From an uncultured Pelagibacteraceae bacterium (GTDB lineage: Bacteria; Pseudomonadota; Alphaproteobacteria; Pelagibacterales; Pelagibacteraceae), in NCBI GenBank assembly GCA_902516435.1, contig CABXYF010000003.1:1-64000 (forward strand): a stretch of 64,000 bases of DNA, read 5' to 3'. The translations under genes and the position numbers were made by a program. Under the pieces are notes generated by a model. That model did not search any database, had not been told where the DNA came from, and worked only from the letters and a program-made list of their open reading frames with translations. Shown here piece by piece: positions 12,571 through 18,707 of the stretch; position 1 is the first letter of the stretch; each line of letters begins with the position of its first letter.

Positions 12571-12644
12571 TGGAGCGGGTAAAGGGAATCGAACCCTTAC
12601 ATCCAGCTTGGAAGGCTAGCGTTCTACCATTGAACTACACCCGC
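12571..12644 (-). tRNA. trnG: tRNA-Gly (anticodon UCC)
   Basis: A 74-nt minus-strand cloverleaf with acceptor stem GCGGGTG / TACCCGC, anticodon loop CTTCCAA (TCC), T-arm GGTTCGATTCC and encoded CCA. It lies between tRNA-Tyr and tuf, the same arrangement as the tyrU-glyT-tufB cluster of other Proteobacteria. Confidence 0.97.
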
Positions 12645-12690
12645 ACAACCCCAAGAGTAACACTCCATCGTTACTTAAAATTCTACTGAA

Positions 12691-12776
12691 TGGTGGAGGG
12701 GGAAAGATTCGAACTTTCGAAGACCGAAGTCAACGGGTTTACAGCCCGCCCCATTTGACCGCTCTGGAACCCCTCC
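12691..12776 (-). tRNA. trnY: tRNA-Tyr (anticodon GUA)
   Basis: An 86-nt class II tRNA on the minus strand with acceptor GGAGGGG / CCCCTCC, anticodon loop CTGTAAA (GTA), a long variable arm and encoded CCA. It is the first recognisable gene of the minus-strand block. The 129 bp between it and rlmB must hold the divergent promoters, but none could be assigned with confidence. Confidence 0.97.
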
Positions 12777-12905
12777 TTTTGGGGAAGTGTACCCTGTTCA
12801 ATAAAGCTTTAAACAACATGGGTTTTATATATTTTATTTATGCAAATGCAACACGTGATTTAATAGCCAAATATTTAAAAAAACGTGTAAAACTGATGAT
12901 AATTT

Positions 12906-13649
12906 ATGAACAAATCCTCATTTTTTATTGTCGGTCAACATGCTGTTATCGAGGCTCTTCGAAACCCACAAAGAAAGGTTTTAAGAGTTTTTTTAACTGA
13001 AGAAGCAAAAAAAAATATTCACAGAAAAAACCAAAACAAAAACCTTCTAGAAGACGTTAAGGTTTATTTTAAATCAAAAAAAGAATTGGATAAATATTCA
13101 TCTAAAGATCAGTTGATGCATAATGGTTATGTCGCTGAATTAGAGCATTTAGATCAACCTGATCTTAAACAGTTTGTAAAAGACAAAAATAATCTCACAC
13201 TTGTTTGTTTGGATGAAGTGACAGACCCAAGAAATATCGGTTCTTTAATTAGGAGTGCAGCTTCATTTAAAATTGATGGTTTAATAATAAAAGAAAGACA
13301 TTTTCCAAGTGATAGTAAGCTAATGTACAAATCTGCTAGTGGATGTATGGAACATTTAAATATTTTTGAAGTATCTAATATAAATTCAACACTAAAAAAT
13401 TTAAGGGAAAAAAATTTTTGGGTTTATGGTTTTGATGCGAAAGGTGAAAAGGATTTTACAGACATTAAGTGGGAAGGTAATAATATTTTGTTATTTGGTT
13501 CTGAGGGTTTTGGTATGAGACAACATACTGGTAAATATGCTGATTTCTTTATTAAAATTAATATAAATGATAAAATTGAAAGTTTAAATATCTCCAATAG
13601 CGCTGCTATTGTCTTTCATCACTTAAGTTATATTAAAAAAAAGAGTTGA
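12906..13649 (+). CDS. rlmB: 23S rRNA (guanosine-2'-O-)-methyltransferase, SpoU/TrmH family
   Basis: SPOUT-class methyltransferase, 247 aa, probably modifying G2251 of 23S rRNA. The N-terminal substrate-binding part starts FFIVGQHAVIEAL. The knot motifs are clear: LDEVTDPRNIGSLIRSA (motif 1), LLFGSEGFGMRQ (motif 2) and ESLNISNSAAI (motif 3). It is divergent from the tRNA/tuf block and lies 33 bp upstream of tRNA-Thr. TrmH of tRNA is the alternative; the N-terminal domain favours RlmB. Confidence 0.9.
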   Translation: MNKSSFFIVGQHAVIEALRNPQRKVLRVFLTEEAKKNIHRKNQNKNLLEDVKVYFKSKKELDKYSSKDQLMHNGYVAELEHLDQPDLKQFVKDKNNLTLVCLDEVTDPRNIGSLIRSAASFKIDGLIIKERHFPSDSKLMYKSASGCMEHLNIFEVSNINSTLKNLREKNFWVYGFDAKGEKDFTDIKWEGNNILLFGSEGFGMRQHTGKYADFFIKININDKIESLNISNSAAIVFHHLSYIKKKS

Positions 13650-13682
13650 TTATTTAATAAATAGTTAATAATTATTGCGCAT

Positions 13683-13758
13683 GCCCTTGTAGCTCAGTTG
13701 GTAGAGCAATTGATTTGTAATCAATAGGTCCGCGGTTCGAATCCGTGCGGGGGCACCA
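13683..13758 (+). tRNA. trnT: tRNA-Thr (anticodon UGU), integration target
   Basis: An intact 76-nt cloverleaf with acceptor GCCCTTG / CGGGGGC (G-T pairs tolerated), anticodon TGT at 13716-13718, T-arm GGTTCGAATCC and encoded CCA. The anticodon arm is a perfect 7-3-7 palindrome (ATTGATT TGT AATCAAT, 13709-13725). The segment from the 5' side of the anticodon arm to two bases past CCA is repeated at 15250-15304, and a slightly shorter part at 18518-18565. This gene is therefore the attachment site of the following island. Confidence 0.98.
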
Positions 13759-13760
13759 TC
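13706..13760 (+). repeat. att-like repeat 1 (3' part of intact tRNA-Thr)
   Basis: This 55-bp segment, from just before the anticodon stem to two bases past the CCA end, is identical to 15250-15304. Its inner 48 bp (13712-13759) are identical to 18518-18565. The identity ends sharply on both sides, as expected for att sites made by a tyrosine recombinase acting in a tRNA anticodon arm. Confidence 0.9.
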
Positions 13761-13799
13761 TCACTTACTTTTTTATCAAAATAATTTATGCAAAAGCTA

Positions 13800-13837
13800 T
13801 TCTGACGACAATAAGTGTTGTCAGATTGTTGTCAAAT
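13800..13837 (+). repeat. Element A left 11-mer repeats
   Basis: Two tandem 11-mers, TGTTGTCAGAT (13816-13826) and TGTTGTCAAAT (13827-13837), differ by one base. A related 11-mer lies in inverted orientation at 13800-13810 (TTCTGACGACA), separated by a 5-bp spacer. They lie 40-80 bp after the att copy. The layout resembles arm-type binding sites of tyrosine integrases; that role is inferred. Confidence 0.7.
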
Positions 13838-13856
13838 CAAGTGGTCGTATATAAGA

Positions 13857-14981
13857 TTAATATGTGCAAGAAATATATAGGGTACTTTCCTCTAATATTT
13901 TTAATAACTTGTCACTTTTTAATTTACTTCGATTAGATCTTGACGGATCAATATCATTTGCACCTAGAAAATTTAATGCTGCAGATGATTTAATTCCAAA
14001 ATTAATACCTTCAGACATTTCTTTACCAAGACCTGAAACAGCAATTGCAATTAACTCTCCGCCCTCACCTACTATTGGACCGCCACTGTTACCGTGATTT
14101 ATTGCTGCATCTATTTGAAGTTCATTTGAATTATCCTGAACACCTTTAAGTGAACTAATTATTCCAGAGGATATTTTCAAATCATCACTTAAACCTTTTC
14201 CAAAAGGGTAACCCGCAACATAAATCTTTTGCAGTTTTTTGGGGTTGTAGTTTGAAAAATTAATAAATGACTTTGATCTGACATTTGCTTTTAAAAGAGC
14301 TAGATCTAATGTTTTATCTGTTGCAATTAATTGTGTGTCGTATTCTTTATTGTTGTAATTAATACTTAAACTTTTACATCCATCTACTTCGTGATTATTT
14401 GTTAATAAATTTCCACGATTATTTATAAAAAAAGCTGTACCACTTGACCCTTCAGAAGTTTCTGCTGTATCACTTAAAACTCCTTCGCATTTAAAAGGTA
14501 TTTCACTTTGCATAGCCAATTCACCTGCTTTACCATATGCTGTTGTTGTCGTTCTGAACATTTTAACCTGAATATCAAATGTCCCCTCTGCTAAGTTTAC
14601 AAAAATCTTATATTCTTCTAAAACTCCTGGAGTCTCTTTTCCAATTCTTTCTCCAGATATATACCCTGCTGAGTAAGTGGTTATTCCATAAATTTGTTGA
14701 GTAATTTTATTAGTTTTTATTTCTTTACCGGCAATCTCTGAAAGAATTTCTGTAGTTTTTTTTGCATTGTTTGAGTCTCTTAATAAAGTTTTAGTAATCG
14801 TACCTGCGTTCGTATCTATTGTTAAAACGTGATCAAGATATTTACCTGTGTGTCTCTTATTGTTGTTATCGTCAAAACTTGAATACTTAGGATCATAACA
14901 TCTATTAAATTCTATAAATTCAGCAAAACTTATGTTGCAACACAACAAAACAAAAATCACAATGCCTAAAAATTTTTTCAT
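13857..14981 (-). CDS. Secreted trypsin-like serine protease
   Basis: This 374-aa protein begins with a signal peptide (MKKFLGIVIFVLLCCNISFA, cleavage predicted before E), so it is exported. The chymotrypsin-fold triad can be read: His in LLTNNHEVDGC, Asp in DKTLDLALLK and Ser in the strongly conserved GNSGGPIVG. About 150 N-terminal residues before the protease domain have no recognised fold and may be a recognition or inhibitory part. There is no PDZ domain, unlike DegP. Its ATG overlaps the stop of the upstream small membrane gene (ATGA). It is cargo of element A; the substrate is unknown. Confidence 0.85.
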   Translation of the reverse strand: MKKFLGIVIFVLLCCNISFAEFIEFNRCYDPKYSSFDDNNNKRHTGKYLDHVLTIDTNAGTITKTLLRDSNNAKKTTEILSEIAGKEIKTNKITQQIYGITTYSAGYISGERIGKETPGVLEEYKIFVNLAEGTFDIQVKMFRTTTTAYGKAGELAMQSEIPFKCEGVLSDTAETSEGSSGTAFFINNRGNLLTNNHEVDGCKSLSINYNNKEYDTQLIATDKTLDLALLKANVRSKSFINFSNYNPKKLQKIYVAGYPFGKGLSDDLKISSGIISSLKGVQDNSNELQIDAAINHGNSGGPIVGEGGELIAIAVSGLGKEMSEGINFGIKSSAALNFLGANDIDPSRSNRSKLKSDKLLKILEESTLYISCTY

Positions 14982-15160
14982 TTTTTAAATAAAGCTCTTA
15001 CTGCAAATATGAATGCTAAAATTGTTGCTCCTGGCAAAACAAAACCCTGTCTTTGCAAACCCGTTATTGATCCTGAATTAAAATACATATCTAAATTTAT
15101 AAGCATTAAAATTGCGAATAGTATTAATGGAATAAATTTTGAATCTAAAAGTTTAATCAT
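14978..15160 (-). CDS. Small two-span membrane protein, element A
   Basis: Taking the ATG at 15160 gives 60 aa (MIKLLDSKFIPLILFAILML...). Two hydrophobic helices (about residues 8-26 and 38-56) are followed by a basic end (RALFKK). A longer version from a TTG at 15202 would code its first residues from the element's terminal 11-mer repeats, so the ATG is preferred. The stop overlaps the protease start by four bases, suggesting coupled translation and a joint role. No family was recognised. Confidence 0.6.
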   Translation of the reverse strand: MIKLLDSKFIPLILFAILMLINLDMYFNSGSITGLQRQGFVLPGATILAFIFAVRALFKK

Positions 15161-15177
15161 TTGTGAAATAATATCAT

Positions 15178-15230
15178 TGTTGTCAGATTGTTGCCAACTC
15201 AAAACTATTTTATGATTATTGTTGCAAACA
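15178..15230 (+). repeat. Element A right 11-mer repeats
   Basis: TGTTGTCAGAT (15178-15188) is identical to the first left-end 11-mer and is followed in tandem by TGTTGCCAACT (15189-15199). A degenerate copy, TGTTGCAAACA, lies at 15220-15230. They are in the same orientation as the left-end pair, about 50 bp before the second tRNA-Thr fragment. Matching repeats at both ends support element A as a real unit. Confidence 0.7.
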
Positions 15231-15249
15231 AATGTTTATTTAAACTTTT

Positions 15250-15304
15250 GCAATTGATTTGTAATCAATAGGTCCGCGGTTCGAATCCGTGCGGGGGCAC
15301 CATC
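15250..15304 (+). repeat. att-like repeat 2 (tRNA-Thr 3' fragment)
   Basis: This is a 55-bp exact copy of 13706-13760, covering the anticodon arm, variable loop, T-arm, acceptor 3' strand and CCA of tRNA-Thr. The D-arm and 5' acceptor strand are missing, so it cannot be a functional tRNA. It marks the junction between element A and element B. Confidence 0.92.
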
Positions 15305-15354
15305 ACTCAACTAAATCAACACTATTTTTTTTTTGCAAAAGTTTAATCTTATCC

Positions 15355-15416
15355 GTTAAAACACATTGACTGTGTTAGGAGTGTGTTAAGAGTGTGTTTC
15401 AGTCAAGTAGTCTTAT
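15355..15416 (+). repeat. Element B left 11-mer repeats and conserved trailer
   Basis: Three tandem 11-mers are TGTGTTAGGAG (15371-15381), TGTGTTAAGAG (15382-15392) and TGTGTTTCAGT (15393-15403). An inverted relative, GTTAAAACACA, lies at 15355-15365 after a 5-bp spacer, the same geometry as element A. Directly after the repeats comes TCAAGTAGTCTTAT (15403-15416), which matches TCAAGTGGTCGTAT at 13837-13850 in element A at 12 of 14 positions. Confidence 0.7.
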
Positions 15417-15419
15417 CAA

Positions 15420-15761
15420 CTAAATAACGTCTTTATCTATCCAATAATCTAGTTCAGACTTGAAAGTGATATCTCTTTTTTTCAAAAAATTTATAAACTT
15501 TTCTTTTCTTTCCTTTTTTATATTTTTAAGAAAGAGAAGTATTTGTTCATAAGTTAATGATTTAAGATTTTGATTTTCAATTTCTACTTCATCATTAAAA
15601 TCAATACCATATTGAGGCATCCCCTTTTTGGGACAGATACTCTCAATATATACAATACTATCAGGGTATTGTTGCAAGGTATAATAATAAGTAGCTATTT
15701 GATTTTCAAATCTATCAATCGCATCTTCTCTAAACTCTTTTTTAAGAATTGTATCATTCAT
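15420..15761 (-). CDS. Hypothetical protein, element B
   Basis: A 113-aa soluble protein with many charged and aromatic residues, rich in Lys, Asp and Ile and with no signal peptide or membrane helix. It has an ATG start at 15761 and is the last gene of the element B minus-strand set, ending just inside the 11-mer repeats. No motif or family was recognised. Confidence 0.5.
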   Translation of the reverse strand: MNDTILKKEFREDAIDRFENQIATYYYTLQQYPDSIVYIESICPKKGMPQYGIDFNDEVEIENQNLKSLTYEQILLFLKNIKKERKEKFINFLKKRDITFKSELDYWIDKDVI

Positions 15762-15853
15762 AGTTTGAGTGTTGCTGAAGTTATACGTTAAAGAACTTTA
15801 ACAATTATAAATATAAATATTAAAAGTGGCAAAAGTTAGATCAAAATCTATTT

Positions 15854-16483
15854 TTAATCGACCTTGATTTCTTTCATAATGATCATAAAATTTCTTAAAA
15901 AATTAGCAAAAGCTTGATTAAAATTTTTAAATTTTTTTGAAAATCCTTTTGGCATTTGACCTCTATTTTCTACATACATTGTAACAATACTTTGCATTCC
16001 TTCAGTGAAAGTATTGAATACCTTTGTGTCAGAAGTTATGACTTTTTTTGAGATTTGAAATGAAGCAAGAATAAGTTGTTCAATAATTTTGTTATCTTCT
16101 TCTTTATTTAGAGCAATATGAGCTACTAATACATTTTGAATAGCCTCGCCTGATTCTTTCCAAAACTTATCTAAATCTATTTTTTTTGAAACTAATCCAA
16201 GCATAAAAGATCTAACTGTTATTATGAAAACCATCAATGAAAGCATTTCAGTTTTGTTTAAGCCTTGTTTTTTTAATTGAGTATTCAACAGAGGGAGCTT
16301 GTCCATTTCCTTAAGAGTCTTTAAAGCAATATCAACTACAATAAGGTCTAAATCTATTTTTAAACCTAAAGATTTTCCGTTATTTTTTTCAGCTATATTT
16401 TTAATGTGAAGAGCATAAATTTGAATTAATTCATCATCTGTATATTCTTTTTTTTTCTTTTTAAATATATCAAATAAACCCAT
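15854..16483 (-). CDS. Hypothetical helical protein, element B
   Basis: The ATG at 16483 gives 209 aa beginning MGLFDIFKKKKKEYTDDEL. This start is preferred to one 36 codons upstream because the longer version overlaps the neighbouring small gene and has an uncharacteristic N-terminus. The MGLFD(I/L)F-K-rich start is common in proteins that touch the membrane surface. The rest is predicted helical, with hydrophobic stretches (about 100-120) that are weak for a membrane span. Function unknown. Confidence 0.55.
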   Translation of the reverse strand: MGLFDIFKKKKKEYTDDELIQIYALHIKNIAEKNNGKSLGLKIDLDLIVVDIALKTLKEMDKLPLLNTQLKKQGLNKTEMLSLMVFIITVRSFMLGLVSKKIDLDKFWKESGEAIQNVLVAHIALNKEEDNKIIEQLILASFQISKKVITSDTKVFNTFTEGMQSIVTMYVENRGQMPKGFSKKFKNFNQAFANFLRNFMIIMKEIKVD

Positions 16484-16523
16484 AATAAATTCTAACCCAG
16501 AACCACGATCCCTAAAAGTTTTT

Positions 16524-16703
16524 TCATTTATGTTTATTTCTAGTTTCGTCGTTAATTTTTCTTCCGTATTCTCTGATTTGCATACGTTCAATTGCTTCTT
16601 CTTCTTGTTTAGCCTTTTTTTTTCTTTGGTTAGAATAATAAATTGGCATTATGATTGATAAACCAACGATGATAATTGCTAATATAATTTGCCAAGTTTC
16701 CAT
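16524..16703 (-). CDS. Small single-span membrane protein, element B
   Basis: A 59-aa reading frame starts METWQIILAIIIVGLSIIMP. One N-terminal membrane helix (residues 4-24) is followed by a charged, coiled-coil-like tail (NQRKKKAKQEEEAIERMQIR). It fits exactly in the gap between the 209-aa and 119-aa genes, 3 bp from the latter's stop. Its position in an otherwise packed gene set and sensible composition support it as real; no homologue was recognised. Confidence 0.55.
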   Translation of the reverse strand: METWQIILAIIIVGLSIIMPIYYSNQRKKKAKQEEEAIERMQIREYGRKINDETRNKHK

Positions 16704-16706
16704 TTT

Positions 16707-17066
16707 TTAAAATACGTTAGTTTCATTTTTCTCAATAGCTAGTTCCTCAGAAGAAAATTCTTTGTCAAAATTCATAGCACTTTGTTTGAAATAACCTGTC
16801 CATACATCTCTACAATATTTATTCATCTTTAATAATGCATCATTTTCTTTTGGTGTAAAATCTTCACCCGCTTTTTTTGATTTATCTATTTGTTCTGTTG
16901 AATAAAGTACTTTTGATAAACTATCAAAAATTTCATCATCAATATCTTCATGAAGTGCAAATCTTTTGGCTTGTACCATGTGAATAAAATTATAATTTTG
17001 GATTATGCATCCATCCATCTCAGAATTAATTTTGCGATTAATTTTTTTTTTAATCCACTCAAACAT
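16707..17066 (-). CDS. Hypothetical protein, element B
   Basis: A 119-aa protein starting MFEWIKKKINRKINSEMDG. It is soluble and helical with many acidic and basic residues, and has no recognised motif. It is transcribed with the other element B genes. The 63 bp upstream hold an in-frame membrane-like peptide without a usual start codon, so no gene is called there. Confidence 0.5.
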   Translation of the reverse strand: MFEWIKKKINRKINSEMDGCIIQNYNFIHMVQAKRFALHEDIDDEIFDSLSKVLYSTEQIDKSKKAGEDFTPKENDALLKMNKYCRDVWTGYFKQSAMNFDKEFSSEELAIEKNETNVF

Positions 17067-17129
17067 TATTTATTTGAAATGTACCATATAAAAGAAGCCA
17101 ATTCGATTGCTATGATTAGTTCAATCAGA

Positions 17130-17432
17130 TTAAACTCCGTGTTTTTTAGCAGCTTGCATAAATTTTTTAACTTTATCAAATAAATTATTTGCTTCCTGGG
17201 GCATAAATTCAGGGCTAACACCACCCCTTCCTGATAATTTAAGAGCTTCTAATGCGTAGTGATTATATTTTGTTGAGCTAGTTTTATCTTTAAATTTTAG
17301 AGACAATTCTTCAAATTTTTCAATACCTCTTCTTTTTTTTTTAAAATATCTTCTTAGAATTCTTAGTATTCCTTCTTTATTTTTTCTTTCATTTATAATT
17401 TTTTTATTTATAAAATTCTCTTGCTCTTTCAC
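17130..17432 (-). CDS. Small basic protein, element B
   Basis: A 100-aa protein with a GTG start at 17432, overlapping the end of the nuclease-like gene by 29 bp. The N-terminal half is very rich in Lys and Arg (RILRRYFKKKRRGIEKFEEL), which suits nucleic-acid or acidic-partner binding. The overlap implies translational coupling with the larger protein. No family was recognised. Confidence 0.5.
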   Translation of the reverse strand: MKEQENFINKKIINERKNKEGILRILRRYFKKKRRGIEKFEELSLKFKDKTSSTKYNHYALEALKLSGRGGVSPEFMPQEANNLFDKVKKFMQAAKKHGV

Positions 17433-18423
17433 CTTTTTTTTCTTTAAGAGATTTATTTAAATATTTAACCTTATTCTCAAATACTTTTTGATTATCAGTT
17501 AAAATTTTTTCACCTTTTTTTAAATAATCATCTATTGCTTTGTCTAAATCTTCCATTTCTGATTTGCAGTAATTCTCTATCTTATATTCATTAGCTAAAT
17601 TTCCACCAAACACAAAACCTAGAGTTCCTCCAACAATAGTTCCAAATGGTGGAAGTATGAAAGATCCTAATTTAGCGCCTACGCCTGCTCCTGCAAATTT
17701 TCCGACACTATCGATTGCTACATTTTTCAATGCTGTCTCCATATCAGTTTTTCCTCCTGCCCAATTCATAAAGTTTTTTCCAATAGAAATGATTGAGACT
17801 ATCCCAAGTATTTCTGGAATTGCTGTTCCAAATAAATTATTGTCTTCAAAAACTTCAACGGCAGCGTCTGTGCTTTCTTTAACAAGGTTTTGAGTCTGAT
17901 CGTGACTAAATCCACTGTTTATTATCAAATTAGCTTTATCAGGGTATTTCTCAATAAATTTTTCATAAGCATCACTATTTGATATAACTTTTATATTTGG
18001 ATACTTTTCGAAATGTTTCTCAATAATTTCTATTCCATCTCCCTGAGTTTTAACTTGAAACTTTTCGTTATTAATAACCAAATCGTGACCAGATTGATTA
18101 GCTGAAGTTGGAAATTCTACCTCAGCACCTCTTTTTTGAAAATCTAAAGCTACAACTCTCTCAAATGTATAACCAGTATATGTGCTATGAAGTCCAGCTA
18201 ATGACTCAGAGGATTTTTCTGCCCTATCTGCAATTTCTTGTTTTCCAAATTTTAGTATATTTGATAAATCTCCTTTTCTAACAAAATCAACACCATCAAC
18301 AACTCTGGGATCTACTCTTAAAATATCATACACAAGATCTCCTGCATAAATAGATGCAAAAGTTCCGGTTTCTTTTAATTTAACTCGAGCAATTTTTTTT
18401 TTTAATTGTTCAGTTAAATTCAT
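17404..18423 (-). CDS. Putative PD-(D/E)xK-like nuclease fused to a glycine-zipper segment
   Basis: A 339-aa protein. Residues 82-130 look like a restriction-endonuclease-fold core: a helix with E88 (FERVVALDFQKRGAEVEFP), then D114 in SGHDLVINNEKFQVKT with Q123-x-K125, a QxK variant known from Mrr-like enzymes. Residues 241-278 form a Gly-rich hydrophobic hairpin (GAGVGAKLGSFILPPFGTIV and onward), a glycine-zipper type membrane segment. A charged coiled-coil tail follows. Nuclease plus membrane segment would suit a defence effector or secreted toxin. It is the first gene of element B; the fold assignment is by motif reading only. Confidence 0.5.
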   Translation of the reverse strand: MNLTEQLKKKIARVKLKETGTFASIYAGDLVYDILRVDPRVVDGVDFVRKGDLSNILKFGKQEIADRAEKSSESLAGLHSTYTGYTFERVVALDFQKRGAEVEFPTSANQSGHDLVINNEKFQVKTQGDGIEIIEKHFEKYPNIKVISNSDAYEKFIEKYPDKANLIINSGFSHDQTQNLVKESTDAAVEVFEDNNLFGTAIPEILGIVSIISIGKNFMNWAGGKTDMETALKNVAIDSVGKFAGAGVGAKLGSFILPPFGTIVGGTLGFVFGGNLANEYKIENYCKSEMEDLDKAIDDYLKKGEKILTDNQKVFENKVKYLNKSLKEKKGERAREFYK

Positions 18424-18439
18424 AAAAAAAGTTTATCAC

Positions 18440-18461
18440 CGTGTTCATAGTGTGTATAGAT
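18440..18461 (+). repeat. Element B right 11-mer repeats
   Basis: Two 11-mers in tandem, CGTGTTCATAG and TGTGTATAGAT, each match the left-end consensus TGTGTTAAGAG at 8 of 11 positions and have the same direct orientation. They end 56 bp before the third tRNA-Thr fragment, close to the spacing seen at the right end of element A. Confidence 0.5.
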
Positions 18462-18517
18462 TTGAAATAACTTTCAATTAACGTTGATAGTATTTATCTT
18501 TTTTAATTTAGACTCTC

Positions 18518-18565
18518 GATTTGTAATCAATAGGTCCGCGGTTCGAATCCGTGCGGGGGCACCAT
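18518..18565 (+). repeat. att-like repeat 3 (tRNA-Thr 3' fragment)
   Basis: A 48-bp exact copy of 13712-13759. The left half of the anticodon-arm palindrome has changed (CTCGATT instead of ATTGATT). This is what a crossover inside the anticodon loop would leave if the left half-site came from the incoming element. It lies in a 284-bp stretch without genes (18424-18707) that otherwise holds only the 11-mer repeats on either side. Confidence 0.9.
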
Positions 18566-18664
18566 TAAAATCTCATTTTTTTAATAAATATAATAATTAC
18601 TTTAATTTTTTAAAAAATTAAAATCGTTGAATAAGACTATAGAATGGAAGAAAGAGGAACTGAC

Positions 18665-18686
18665 TGTAGTGAATATGTAGTGAATT
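18665..18686 (+). repeat. Third pair of tandem 11-mers after tRNA-Thr fragment 3
   Basis: TGTAGTGAATA (18665-18675) and TGTAGTGAATT (18676-18686) are tandem with one mismatch and begin 99 bp after the third tRNA-Thr fragment. Period, copy number and position match the left ends of elements A and B, but the sequence is different. No inverted copy or matching right-end pair was found. They are probably the left arm of an older third element that carried the restriction-modification genes. Confidence 0.6.
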
Positions 18687-18707
18687 GTAATTAATTAATT
18701 TTGAAGT

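Larger units (their letters stand above)
13760..15304. mobile_element. Integrative element A, without an integrase gene
   Basis: This 1.5-kb segment is bounded by 55-bp identical copies of the tRNA-Thr 3' end. It contains a trypsin-like protease and a small membrane protein, both on the minus strand and overlapping. Pairs of 11-bp repeats of the type TGTTGTC(A)(G/A)AT sit near both ends (13816-13837 and 15178-15199). No integrase, excisionase or transposase is present, so movement would need a recombinase in trans. Decay of a larger element is the alternative, but the matched ends argue against random erosion. Confidence 0.7.
15304..18565. mobile_element. Integrative element B, without an integrase gene
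   Basis: About 3.26 kb lie between the second and third tRNA-Thr fragments. All six likely genes are on the minus strand and closely packed (15420-18423), with no integrase. Tandem 11-mers of the type TGTGTTARGAG lie near the left end (15371-15403) and related ones (CGTGTTCATAG, TGTGTATAGAT) near the right end (18440-18461). The repeat sequence differs from element A but the spacing plan is the same. This suggests related elements that use different arm-site specificities. Confidence 0.65.

Noticed and set aside
12755-13000. 81-codon plus-strand frame over the tRNA-Tyr/rlmB region
   Set aside because: It starts inside tRNA-Tyr and overlaps the start of rlmB in another frame; no plausible protein character.
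13800-13837. CRISPR-like array at the 11-bp repeats
   Set aside because: Repeats are only 11 bp, directly tandem without spacers, and no cas genes are present.
15161-15202. Upstream TTG start for the element A membrane protein
   Set aside because: Its first codons are made of the terminal 11-mer repeats; the ATG at 15160 is more likely.
15250-15304. Second tRNA-Thr gene
   Set aside because: The D-arm and 5' acceptor strand are missing, so it is only an att-like fragment; the same holds for 18518-18565.
16484-16591. 36-residue N-terminal extension of the 209-aa element B protein
   Set aside because: It overlaps the 59-aa gene and precedes a typical MGLFDIFKK start.
17067-17129. Membrane-like peptide ending just before the 119-aa gene
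   Set aside because: The frame has no ATG, GTG or TTG start of reasonable position, so a gene is not called.
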